DNA from: Thiorhodococcus sp.
GTDB taxonomy: Bacteria; Pseudomonadota; Gammaproteobacteria; Chromatiales; Chromatiaceae
NCBI GenBank assembly: GCA_029257385.1
Contig: JARIBS010000002.1
Location: forward strand, 1-58,457
Length of the DNA stretch: 58,457 bases
Direction: 5' to 3'
The number at the start of each line of letters is the position of its first letter. Position 1 is the stretch's first letter. The notes below the pieces were generated by a model that made no database searches, had not been told where the DNA came from, and saw only the letters and a program-made list of their open reading frames with translations. Made by a program: the position numbers and the translations under genes. Of the stretch, positions 1 through 7,990 are shown piece after piece.

Positions 1-1483
1 TGAAGTAGAAATGCCGCTCCGACTGACTCTTATGTCCCGCGCCCGTGACCTTGATGTGATAGCTCTCGCCGTGGACGTTGATTTTGAACTCGGTCGGCGC
101 GGATGTGGCGCGCTCGCTCGGAAGCGCTTCAAGCGGCTCGGCCATCAGCGTACCTGCGGCGCGATGCTCCAGAAAGCCGCGACCGATCTCAGGGAACATC
201 GCAAAGATCAGCACGTCCTCCGGCGATTTGGCCAGTGAGCCGACATCCTTGGTCAGTCGATCCATCTCAGGTTTGAGCAAGTCTGCCGGACGGCAATCGA
301 CTAGCTCTTCATTACCCACCGCCTCCTGCTGCAAGGTCGGATTGACAGTCCCAGGCGCGGCCCCGTAACGGCCCTGAAGATAGCGCTTGACCTCGTTGGT
401 GATGGTCTGATAGCGCTTTTCGGTCAGCACGTTGAGCACCGCCTGGGTGCCGACGATCTGCGAGGTCGGCGTCACCAGCGGCGGATAGCCGAGATCCTTG
501 CGCACGAGCGGGATTTCATCGAGCACCGCGCCCATGCGATCGAGGGCGTTCTGCTCTTTTAGTTGATTGGCTAGGTTGGAAATCATCCCGCCAGGGACTT
601 GATTGATCTGGACTCGGGTATCGACCCCGGTGAATGCGCTCTCGAACTGGTGGTATTTCTTGCGCACATGGTAGAAGTACACGCCGATTTCCTGGATCGC
701 CTCCAGATCCAGACCAGTGTCGTACTCGGTCCCGCGCAACGCGGCGACCATGCTCTCGGTCGGCGGATGCGAGGTGCCGCCCGCCATCGAGGAGATGGCC
801 GTATCGATGGTGTCGCAGCCGTTCTCGATGGCCTTGAGATGACACATATCGGCCAAGCCGGACGTGGCATGGGAATGTAGATGCAGCGGAAGATCGACGC
901 TATCTTTGAGCGCCTTGACCAGCTCTGCGGTCACGAAGGGCGTGAGCAGACCGGCCATGTCCTTGAGCGCGATCGAGTCACAGCCCATCGTTTCAAGCTC
1001 TTTACCCATACGCACGAAACCGGCGATGTCGTGAACGGGGCTTACCGTATAGCAGATGGTACCTTGCGCGTGTTTGCCGGCGGCCTTGGTCGCCTCGATC
1101 GCGGTCACGAGATTGCGCAGATCGTTGAGCGCGTCGAAGATGCGAAAGACATCCATGCCATTCTCGGCCGTGCGCTGCACGAAGGTACGCACCACGTCAT
1201 CGGAGTAGTGACGATAGCCGAGCAGATTCTGACCGCGCAGCAGCATCTGCAGCCGGGTATTCGGCAGCGCCTCGCGCAGCTTACACAGGCGCTCCCAGGG
1301 ATCTTCTTTCAGAAAACGCACGCAGGCGTCGAAGGTCGCCCCACCCCAGCACTCCAGCGACCAGTAGCCGATGGCGTCGAGCTTGGGACAGATCGGCAGC
1401 ATGTCTTCGGTGCGCATGCGCGTGGCGAGTATGGACTGATGGGCGTCGCGCAGAATGACGTCGGTGATGTTGATCTTCGGCAT
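1..1483 (-). CDS. pycB: pyruvate carboxylase subunit B / oxaloacetate decarboxylase alpha subunit (partial)
   Basis: The carboxyltransferase subunit moves CO2 from carboxybiotin to pyruvate, or the reverse in decarboxylases. I translated it directly because it runs off the left edge. The ATG is at 1483 and the protein begins MPKINITDVILRDAHQS, the HMGL-type TIM barrel with the LRDAHQS metal-site motif. It continues through MLLRGQNLLGYRHY, a DALND stretch and HLHSHATSG. The C-terminal half continues to the window edge, and the biotinyl domain expected at the end is outside the window. The gene lies 42 bp downstream of the biotin carboxylase gene on the same strand, which favours an anaplerotic two-subunit pyruvate carboxylase. 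OadA of a Na+ pump is less likely, since no oadG or oadB is visible here, though they could lie beyond the edge. Confidence 0.9.
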   Translation of the reverse strand, partial: MPKINITDVILRDAHQSILATRMRTEDMLPICPKLDAIGYWSLECWGGATFDACVRFLKEDPWERLCKLREALPNTRLQMLLRGQNLLGYRHYSDDVVRTFVQRTAENGMDVFRIFDALNDLRNLVTAIEATKAAGKHAQGTICYTVSPVHDIAGFVRMGKELETMGCDSIALKDMAGLLTPFVTAELVKALKDSVDLPLHLHSHATSGLADMCHLKAIENGCDTIDTAISSMAGGTSHPPTESMVAALRGTEYDTGLDLEAIQEIGVYFYHVRKKYHQFESAFTGVDTRVQINQVPGGMISNLANQLKEQNALDRMGAVLDEIPLVRKDLGYPPLVTPTSQIVGTQAVLNVLTEKRYQTITNEVKRYLQGRYGAAPGTVNPTLQQEAVGNEELVDCRPADLLKPEMDRLTKDVGSLAKSPEDVLIFAMFPEIGRGFLEHRAAGTLMAEPLEALPSERATSAPTEFKINVHGESYHIKVTGAGHKSQSERHFYF

Positions 1484-1525
1484 AGTGTTGCTCACGGAAA
1501 GCCAGGCGAGTAGTCAGTTTTCAGT

Positions 1526-2944
1526 CTAAAGCCCTGCATGCGCCGCGATTGCCGCCGCGAGTATGGCGGCAACGTCTTCGCGACGCCGTTTGGTGGAGTA
1601 GTTCAGCAGCTCGGGATGGGTATCGAGAAAGCTGGTGTCGAAGCGCCCGGCGCGAAAATCCGGGTGCTGCAGGATCTCTTGATAAAATGGAATCGTCGTC
1701 TTAACGCCATAGACCCCGATGTCACGCAGCGCACGGTGGCCGCGCTGGACGACTTCGTCCCATTCCAGCGCCCAGACGATGACTTTGGCGAGCATGGAGT
1801 CGTAATAGGGCGGTACGTTGTAGCCGGTGTAGATGGCGCCATCGGTACGCACACCAGGGCCGCCGGGTGCGTAATAGCGCGAAATGCGCCCGAAGCTTGG
1901 CAGGAAGTTGTTCTTGGGATCTTCGGCGTTGATCCGGAACTGGATGGCAAAACCACGCCGCTTGATCTGATCCTGCCGATAGCGCAGTGGCAACCCCGCC
2001 GCGATGCGGATCTGCTCCTCGACCAGGTCGACGCCGGTGATGGTCTCGGTGATGGTGTGCTCGACCTGAATGCGGGTGTTCATTTCCATGAAATAGAAAC
2101 GCCCGTCTGAGTCCAGCAGGAACTCGATGGTGCCGGCATTGGTGTAGTTGACCGCCCGCGCTGCGAGCACGGCAAGCCCGCCGACATACTGGCGTTGCGC
2201 GTCGTCGATCTGCGGCGAGGGCGCGATCTCGATCAGCTTCTGATTGCGACGCTGGATGGAGCAGTCGCGCTCATAGAGATGCACACAGTTGCCGTGATGA
2301 TCGCCGAGCACCTGCACCTCGATATGGCGCGGATTGACGACGCATTTTTCGAGAAAGACCTCGGCACGACCGAACGCCTTGGTCGCCTCGGAGATGACCC
2401 GCTCGTAGTTGTTGCGCAGAGCGGCTGAGTCGTCGCAACGGCGAATGCCGCGTCCGCCACCGCCAGAGGTGGCCTTGAGCATCACCGGATAGCCGATTGT
2501 CTCGGCGCATGCCAGCGCCTCGTCGAGGCTATCGAGATTGCCGGGGCTGCCGGGTGTGACCGGCACGCCCGCCTTCTGCATTGCTTGACGCGCTGCGGTC
2601 TTGTCACCCATGCGGGCGATGACTTCGGCGTTCGGACCGATGAAAATGATGCCGCGTCGCGCGCAGGCCAGCGCCAGCTCGGGGTTCTCCGACAGAAAGC
2701 CATAGCCCGGATGCACCGCATCGCAACCTGTGGCAACAGCCAGGTTGACGATGTTGTGCACGTTGAGATAACCCGCCAGCGGGTGGCTGCCCAGGCTGTA
2801 AGCTTCGTCGGCTTTCTTGACATGGAGCGCGTGCCGGTCCGCCTCGGAATAAATGGCTGCGGAGCGCACACCCATCTCGGCGCAGGCGCGGATGACGCGC
2901 ACCGCAATCTCTCCGCGGTTGGCGATCAGGATCTTACGGAGCAT
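1526..2944 (-). CDS. pycA: pyruvate carboxylase subunit A (biotin carboxylase)
   Basis: The ATP-dependent biotin carboxylase subunit makes carboxybiotin for the adjacent carboxyltransferase. The 472-residue protein starts [18 protein letters not shown] and has the ATP-grasp glycine loop GGGGRG at about 161-166, the ERDCSIQRRNQK segment and the [13 protein letters not shown] active-site motif. The open frame extends 35 codons further upstream. I chose ATG 2944 because biotin carboxylases begin here and an AAGAGG ribosome site precedes it. A second, more canonical biotin carboxylase (accC) lies at 40.6 kb beside accB. Pairing with pycB therefore assigns this copy to pyruvate carboxylase rather than acetyl-CoA carboxylase. 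That assignment is contextual. Confidence 0.88.
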   Translation of the reverse strand: MLRKILIANRGEIAVRVIRACAEMGVRSAAIYSEADRHALHVKKADEAYSLGSHPLAGYLNVHNIVNLAVATGCDAVHPGYGFLSENPELALACARRGIIFIGPNAEVIARMGDKTAARQAMQKAGVPVTPGSPGNLDSLDEALACAETIGYPVMLKATSGGGGRGIRRCDDSAALRNNYERVISEATKAFGRAEVFLEKCVVNPRHIEVQVLGDHHGNCVHLYERDCSIQRRNQKLIEIAPSPQIDDAQRQYVGGLAVLAARAVNYTNAGTIEFLLDSDGRFYFMEMNTRIQVEHTITETITGVDLVEEQIRIAAGLPLRYRQDQIKRRGFAIQFRINAEDPKNNFLPSFGRISRYYAPGGPGVRTDGAIYTGYNVPPYYDSMLAKVIVWALEWDEVVQRGHRALRDIGVYGVKTTIPFYQEILQHPDFRAGRFDTSFLDTHPELLNYSTKRRREDVAAILAAAIAAHAGL

Positions 2945-3259
2945 CGGCGTGCCTCTTCGATGGCCGCTTGCGCGGCCGATATAGCGATAACGGATGTATC
3001 TCGCGGTCGATACTGCTATGCAGCATCCGCACCGATGGCGATTGTACAAACACGACGGGCGGATTGAAATCGATGATTGATCAATCAGCTATGCGGGTGG
3101 CTTGATTATCAGGCATTGGTATCTTGAGCGGCTGGAAATCGCTCCAGCACCAAACAACTAAAACGTCGTAAAAGAACTGCTTGCACCATTGCCAGAGTCG
3201 TGATTAAAATTGAGAACGACTCTTGTTTCAAAATCTCTAAGCTGCCGAGAACCACGCTC

Positions 3260-3616
3260 ATGAGCCACTCGATCCATTACCTGCCTGGACGACTCCGTGT
3301 TCGCTCAAATGCATTTCGCTGCCGGCCCGCCGAGGCGCGCGCCGCGCAGGCGCGCTTGTCTACCATGGACGGCGTGAATCAGGTTCGACTCAACGCGCAT
3401 GCTGGAAGCATCACGGTCCATTACGACCCGGCTCAGCTCACCCAGCAGGCGTTGCTCGACGTCATGAAAGACTTAGGCTGTGCACACAAGCCGCTCCAAG
3501 CAAACCCCATGGTTGCGCACAAGGCTGGCGAGCTGTTTAGTAAGGCGCTCATGGGTGCGGTGATCAACAAGGCCATCGAGCGCTCGGCCTTCAAGCTCGT
3601 CAGCGTTTTGCTGTAA
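3260..3616 (+). CDS. HMA-like domain protein
   Basis: This 118-residue protein begins MSHSIHYLPGRLRVRS. It looks like a ferredoxin-fold, heavy-metal-associated-like domain: a beta strand, a helix rich in Ala and Arg (about 20-35), then GVNQVRLNAHAGSITVHYD and a second helix. The CxxC metal-binding pair of true HMA domains is absent. Such HMA2-type proteins often sit near P-type ATPases or envelope genes, and their function is unclear. The C-terminal 35 residues are hydrophobic enough to associate with a membrane. The open frame extends 20 codons upstream, and ATG 3260 is chosen for the family-like N-terminus. A strong hairpin follows the stop. Confidence 0.65.
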   Translation: MSHSIHYLPGRLRVRSNAFRCRPAEARAAQARLSTMDGVNQVRLNAHAGSITVHYDPAQLTQQALLDVMKDLGCAHKPLQANPMVAHKAGELFSKALMGAVINKAIERSAFKLVSVLL

Positions 3617-3645
3617 TAACACGCATCCGACACCCACTATCGCAA

Positions 3646-3679
3646 AAAAGCGCGTTGAACACCGGTTCAACGCGCTTTT
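3646..3679. terminator. bidirectional intrinsic terminator
   Basis: A perfect 15-bp inverted repeat (arms 3646-3660 and 3665-3679) encloses a 4-nt loop. It has A-runs on the left and T-runs on the right, so it can terminate on both strands. It lies between the convergent HMA-like gene and the HdeD gene, 29 bp past the first stop and 28 bp past the second. Confidence 0.9.
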
Positions 3680-3706
3680 CAATGTTGCAAGACCGTTTCT
3701 TCGACG

Positions 3707-4291
3707 CTAAGACGCCACGTCTGAGCGCTGTATCCGCCGTGCGGCAAGGGCGAGAAAGATTGCCACCCAGCCATTGATCAGCAGCTCCACCGCGATCACT
3801 AACCCGATGACCCAAAAGCCTGACACCGGCCACTGCAACAGGACGAGCGCGCCGAGCACGATCGACAGCGCGCCACCAACCGCAGACCATTGCCAACCGC
3901 TCTCGCCGCGATGCTGAAACGCGATAACCAGCCGCAGTGCGCCAGCGGCGAGCAGTGCGATACCGAGCACCAAAGTGAGCGCCATCGCTCCGCCAATCGG
4001 ATCAAATATCATCACCAGACCAGCGATCAGATAGATGAGCGCGATTCCGCCATGGGCCAGAGTGCTCTTCCAGCCCGCGCATTTGATTGCATCAAACAAC
4101 TGTAAAACACCGCCTAACGCCAGCAGGATGCCGAACATCAGCACCCCCGCGAGCGTGAGCCAGACGGTCATACCCAGACCGACGAGGCCGAGCAGGGTCG
4201 AGACGATGCCAAGACCCAGCAGCCAGCCCCAGTGACGGGGCAGCGTGCCATATAAGGCTGGCATGTTTTCGTTAATGGAAGGATTTTTCAC
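3707..4291 (-). CDS. HdeD family (DUF308) membrane protein
   Basis: This 194-residue integral membrane protein has about six hydrophobic segments arranged as three helix pairs, for example LLGLGIVSTLLGLVGLGM and GGIALIYLIAGLVMIFDP. The latter pattern with FDP is typical of the DUF308/HdeD repeat. HdeD in enterobacteria contributes to acid resistance at high cell density, and the role here is inferred from family only. It starts at GTG 4291 with AGGAG eight bases upstream. It shares a bidirectional terminator with the convergent gene. Confidence 0.85.
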   Translation of the reverse strand: MKNPSINENMPALYGTLPRHWGWLLGLGIVSTLLGLVGLGMTVWLTLAGVLMFGILLALGGVLQLFDAIKCAGWKSTLAHGGIALIYLIAGLVMIFDPIGGAMALTLVLGIALLAAGALRLVIAFQHRGESGWQWSAVGGALSIVLGALVLLQWPVSGFWVIGLVIAVELLINGWVAIFLALAARRIQRSDVAS

Positions 4292-4526
4292 AGGTGCATC
4301 TCCTAACCTTAGAGGCGCGTGAAACCGAGCGTGCTAGAGCGGCCCATACATCGGGTTGGCGGTCGTGAGCGGCACGCGTCCAAACTTGAAACCGAGAAAC
4401 CGATTTCCAGCCCGAGCAACGGGAAAAGAATAGCGCCGCACAGCGGCGCCAAAACAGCGGGTAACAAACGGATCGCGCCCTGCATGGGCGAAACCTTATC
4501 CGAGCTTATCAGCGCGATGAGTTCTG

Positions 4527-4543
4527 CCCGCCTGAACGGCGGG
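4527..4543. repeat. small GC hairpin (CCCGCC-TGAAC-GGCGGG)
   Basis: A six-base perfect stem with a TGAAC loop is followed on the + strand by AGTAGATTTTTTAG. A related core, TGAACGGCGGGAG, recurs at about 18480-18492, and a looser relative lies at 43868-43889. It may be a dispersed palindrome or a terminator reading rightwards, although no + strand gene lies directly upstream. Confidence 0.5.
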
Positions 4544-4572
4544 AGTAGATTTTTTAGAGGCTAGTAAGATGC

Positions 4573-4815
4573 CTAATCGGTTTGGCTCTCGATGCGATCT
4601 CCAGCGTCTTCGATGCTATCGCCGGCTCGCTCCATTGAGTCAGACATTGAGTCTTGGACATTGTCGAGTGTATCGCCCGCCTCTTCGGTGGTGCGGTCGA
4701 GTCTTTCTCCCGTGCGCTCAGCGGGTCCATCATCTGCGTCGCCGCAGGCCGTCAGCGTCAGGGCCAACAAGATCGCAGCCGGGATTGCAAATTTTTTCAT
4801 AGTCATCGTTTTCAT
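4573..4815 (-). CDS. small exported lipoprotein, coiled/amphipathic
   Basis: This 80-residue protein has a lipobox ending LTLTAC-G at about residues 19-25, so it is predicted to be lipid-anchored after cleavage. The mature part is very acidic and low in complexity, with repeated D/E-R-(T/S) spacing such as RTGERLDRTTEEAGDTLDN and SMERAGDSIEDAGDRIES. This resembles an amphipathic helix like those of stress-induced small lipoproteins. It is not entericidin proper. The start ATG 4815 has GGAG eight bases upstream. An internal ATG (MKKFAIP) is possible but has no better ribosome site. Confidence 0.75.
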   Translation of the reverse strand: MKTMTMKKFAIPAAILLALTLTACGDADDGPAERTGERLDRTTEEAGDTLDNVQDSMSDSMERAGDSIEDAGDRIESQTD

Positions 4816-5328
4816 GGATATTTCTCCGTTTTTAGTTGCATCATTGCGCTAGTGGATCGTTGCGTACGCGCGAAAGACACCGCGACAGCGTTGCATCAGT
4901 TGCCGAACTATCGCTTCCGCCCGCTCCTAACCGTGAACGATAGCACGGGGCATGCCATACTTATCCGGTCGCTGGCCTTGGCACCGTACAGTATATGGAT
5001 ACGAGTCGTGCACCAAGTTTCGCCCGCGAAACCCGCATCGCACTGGCCGTCTGAGAGCCACTGGACCAGGTTCTTTTACCCCGTTGATCGGCTCAAATGC
5101 ACCGATTAATAATCGCACCTGTCATCTTGTGACGCTAATCCACATCTCATATTAGCGCCTCATTGACGACGCCCGCGCAACCGCTATTGGTATGCTTCTT
5201 GGTATTTCCACATTGAAAAGATCGACACTGCAAGCAACCAGAAGCAACCATGGGGCCAGCCATGACATTTGGCATTGGTGCCCGCGATCTTACGAACCAC
5301 CTCTGCCCTTGCCTATTGGACGACGCCA
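4816..5328. other. gene-free interval upstream of mgtE
   Basis: I see no convincing gene in these 513 bp. Short open frames on both strands overlap and lack family features. The interval carries the promoter of the lipoprotein gene leftwards and the leader of mgtE rightwards. I could not make out an M-box or other Mg2+ riboswitch. Confidence 0.5.
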
Positions 5329-6987
5329 TTGACTGAACACCAGGATCATCAGCCCGACGCCATACGCACTCAAATCGATGCCCTGCGCGAGACGCTCGCG
5401 CGCGATAAGGGCAAACGCGCCCGGCGTCTGCTCAAGGCGATGCATCCGGCGAAAATCGCGAGCCTGCTGGAAACGCTCACTCCCGAGCAACGCGTCGCCG
5501 CCTGGCATCAGATCGATGCGCGCACCGAGCCAAAGGTACTGGTGCACCTCTCCCCCCGACTGCGCGCGCAACTTGCCCGCGATCTGGAAGCCGACACCGA
5601 GACGATACCCGAAAAGCGCCTGGCGCCCACCGATGAAGCACTGAGCGACGACGAGCCCGAGACCCAGTTGCGTCTCGTCCTCGATGCGCTGGATCAAGGC
5701 AAGCTCAAGCGCATCGCACGGCTGTTTCGCGAACTGCATCCAGCGCGCGTCGCCGGACTGCTGGAGTCGCTTCCAGCGACCGGGCGCTCTGCGGCCTGGG
5801 ACATGGTCGACAGTGAGCGCGCAGGCAAAGTCCTGAGCCATCTCCACGAGGAGGTACGCCGACGCCTCGCCGCGGAGATGGACCTCGATCACCTGGTAGA
5901 TGCTGCGCGCGGACTTGAGCCGGATGATCTAGTTGATCTCATCCAGGATCTGCCGGATGCCATCGGCCACGAGATTCTGCGGGCCATGGACCAGCGCGAG
6001 CGCGAGCGCTTGGAGTCGATGCTCTCCTATCCCGAGGACAGCGCCGGCGGCCTGATGAACATGGACCAGATCGCGGTGCGTTCTAACATCACGATCGGCA
6101 CCCTGCTGCGTTATCTGCGACTGCGCGAGGACTTGCCGCCGAACACCGACAAGCTGTTCGTCGTCGACCGCAAGAGCCACTATCAGGGCATTCTACGCAC
6201 CCGTCGTATTCTCACCACGCTGCCCGAGGTGACGGTCGCCGATCTGATGGAGAGCGATTTTGAGCCGGTGCTGGCCGATGAGTCGAGCGAGGCGGTGGCG
6301 CGCCGCTTCGAGGAGCAGGATCTCAGCTCGGCCCCGGTGGTCGATGAGAACGGTTGTCTGCTCGGGCGCATCACCATCGATGACGTGGTCGATGTCATCC
6401 GCGAGCAGGCCGATCGCTCGATCATGGGCATGGCCGGACTGGACGAGGAGACCGATATGTTTGCCCCGGTGTGGGCGAGCAGCCGTCGGCGCGCAGTCTG
6501 GCTCGGCATCAATCTGATCACTGCCTTTCTCGCCGCCTGGGTCATCGGGCTGTTCGAGGCCACCCTTGAGCAAGTGGTCGCGCTGGCGGTGCTAATGCCC
6601 ATCGTTGCGAGTATGGGCGGCATCGCCGGCAGTCAGACGCTCACCCTGGTCATACGCGGACTGGCAACCGGTCAGCTCGCCGGCAGCAACACCCGCATCC
6701 TGCTGTTAAAGGAGGCCGCCATCGGACTGCTCAATGGGATGCTCTGGGCATTGGTGGTGGCGGCCCTGGCCATCTTGTGGTTCGGCAATTGGGCCATTGG
6801 CGGCATCATTGCGGTCGCCATCCTGATCAACCTAATCTGTGCGGCGATCTCCGGCGTAGTAATTCCCATGCTCATGCGCCGTCTCGGCATCGACCCGGCC
6901 CTGGCCGGCAGCGTGGTGCTGACGACGGTCACCGATATCGTCGGCTTTTTTGCCTTTCTGGGACTTGCAACGCTGGTTCTGCTCTAA
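5329..6987 (+). CDS. mgtE: MgtE magnesium transporter with duplicated N domain
   Basis: This is an inner-membrane Mg2+-selective channel. Domains in order are two tandem MgtE N-type superhelical domains (about 29-90 and 124-185), a CBS pair (about 200-350) including SYPEDSAGGLMN and SAPVVDENGCLLGRITIDD, and a five-helix membrane domain carrying MPIVASMGGIAGSQTLTLVIRG. The two N domains share a (K/R)ARRLxKxxHPA(K/R)(I/V)A(S/G)LLE(T/S)L signature and show a clear internal duplication. The protein is therefore about 100 residues longer than typical family members. No ATG fits the frame. TTG 5329 (MTEHQDHQ) is chosen because it lies just before the conserved region, and TTG 5269 would add 20 residues. 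Confidence 0.93.
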   Translation: MTEHQDHQPDAIRTQIDALRETLARDKGKRARRLLKAMHPAKIASLLETLTPEQRVAAWHQIDARTEPKVLVHLSPRLRAQLARDLEADTETIPEKRLAPTDEALSDDEPETQLRLVLDALDQGKLKRIARLFRELHPARVAGLLESLPATGRSAAWDMVDSERAGKVLSHLHEEVRRRLAAEMDLDHLVDAARGLEPDDLVDLIQDLPDAIGHEILRAMDQRERERLESMLSYPEDSAGGLMNMDQIAVRSNITIGTLLRYLRLREDLPPNTDKLFVVDRKSHYQGILRTRRILTTLPEVTVADLMESDFEPVLADESSEAVARRFEEQDLSSAPVVDENGCLLGRITIDDVVDVIREQADRSIMGMAGLDEETDMFAPVWASSRRRAVWLGINLITAFLAAWVIGLFEATLEQVVALAVLMPIVASMGGIAGSQTLTLVIRGLATGQLAGSNTRILLLKEAAIGLLNGMLWALVVAALAILWFGNWAIGGIIAVAILINLICAAISGVVIPMLMRRLGIDPALAGSVVLTTVTDIVGFFAFLGLATLVLL

Positions 6988-7066
6988 GTGGCACGGAGTA
7001 TTTCAGCCGGTGGTTGCCGTTGACTGCGGTTGCGCGATCGATCGCCTGAGAGCACTTCACGACGTT

Positions 7067-7114
7067 GGGGCGCGCCGAGAGCACCTTGAAAGCAAGACAT
7101 ACTTGGCGCGCCCC
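7067..7114. repeat. inverted repeat between convergent genes
   Basis: The arms GGGGCGCGCC (7067-7076) and GGCGCGCCCC (7105-7114) enclose a 28-base loop between convergent mgtE and cytochrome b561. It has no T-tract, so it is a possible RNA hairpin or terminator structure rather than a clear intrinsic terminator. Confidence 0.5.
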
Positions 7115-7149
7115 ATCCACGCTCCCTGGCTCAGGTGCGAGGACGCGCT

Positions 7150-7704
7150 TCAACGGCGCTTGAGAAACGGCACCATTTTCTCCATTACCCCATCTCTCAG
7201 TGCCCAGGCATGGCGCAGCGCTGCCGAGATATGCAGCGCCATAAGCATAACGAGTGCCAAGGCGCCAGCAATATGCAAGCCAAGCAATGCATACCGCAGC
7301 GTTTCATTCTTACCGATCAGCGCGGGCAGTTGAGCGTTGAAGAAAGGAATCGGGTGGCCCGCCGCGCTCACGAGCAGGTAACCGCCGAGCGGAACACCAA
7401 TCAGCAGGATATAAAATGCCCAATGCGTTGCATGCGCCAACCATTTCTGCGTGGACGTCATGGTATCTGGCAGCTCAGGAACTGGATGCGTAAGCCGCCA
7501 GTAAAGTCGCATCAGCATCAACCCGAGAATCACTAAACCAATTCCGGCATGATAAGGCATCAGCGCGCCTTTCTGTGGATCATCGGCGGCCATTTGCCAG
7601 AATTTAAATCCGAGAATGAGCTGTATCACAACAGCTAGCACGACAAGCCAATGCAGGGCTATCTGGACGAAGCCCCAGCCTTGCTTGGTATTTTCTGCTT
7701 GCAT
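7150..7704 (-). CDS. cytochrome b561 family protein
   Basis: This di-heme inner-membrane cytochrome b of the CybB type can oxidise ubiquinol or superoxide at the membrane. The 184-residue protein has four hydrophobic helices with candidate heme-ligand histidines: ALHWLVV (helix 1), PYHAGIG (helix 2), LLGLHIAG (helix 3) and MALHISAALRH (helix 4). I chose ATG 7704 (MQAENTK) over an upstream start at 7725 because GAGGA lies eight bases before it. It is monocistronic and convergent with mgtE, at the edge of a lower-GC stretch. Confidence 0.87.
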   Translation of the reverse strand: MQAENTKQGWGFVQIALHWLVVLAVVIQLILGFKFWQMAADDPQKGALMPYHAGIGLVILGLMLMRLYWRLTHPVPELPDTMTSTQKWLAHATHWAFYILLIGVPLGGYLLVSAAGHPIPFFNAQLPALIGKNETLRYALLGLHIAGALALVMLMALHISAALRHAWALRDGVMEKMVPFLKRR

Positions 7705-7990
7705 GAGATGTATCCTCGCTTGCAATCTAAAGTGATCGGGTTGAAGTTTCTATTCGGAAAACAGCGCTATGAAGCGCCGCTTGTTTAAAACAGCAAGCCG
7801 TATATAGGAAGCAGCGCGCTCCCTGCATCACTTAACAGGCAGATTATATGCCAACACTAGATTTTTATTTTTGAGGCTTATCAGCCGACAGATTATGAAA
7901 CAACGGTTCTTTTCACGAATCCTTTTGGTGGAATAGGGTTCATTTGCCTGCGATGAGCGCTTCGTGATTAAAAATAGCCACCGATGATCC

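Noticed and set aside
4816-5328. Mg2+ riboswitch (M-box) upstream of mgtE
   Set aside because: I could not recognise the conserved M-box core or a terminator/antiterminator pair. A covariance search would decide.
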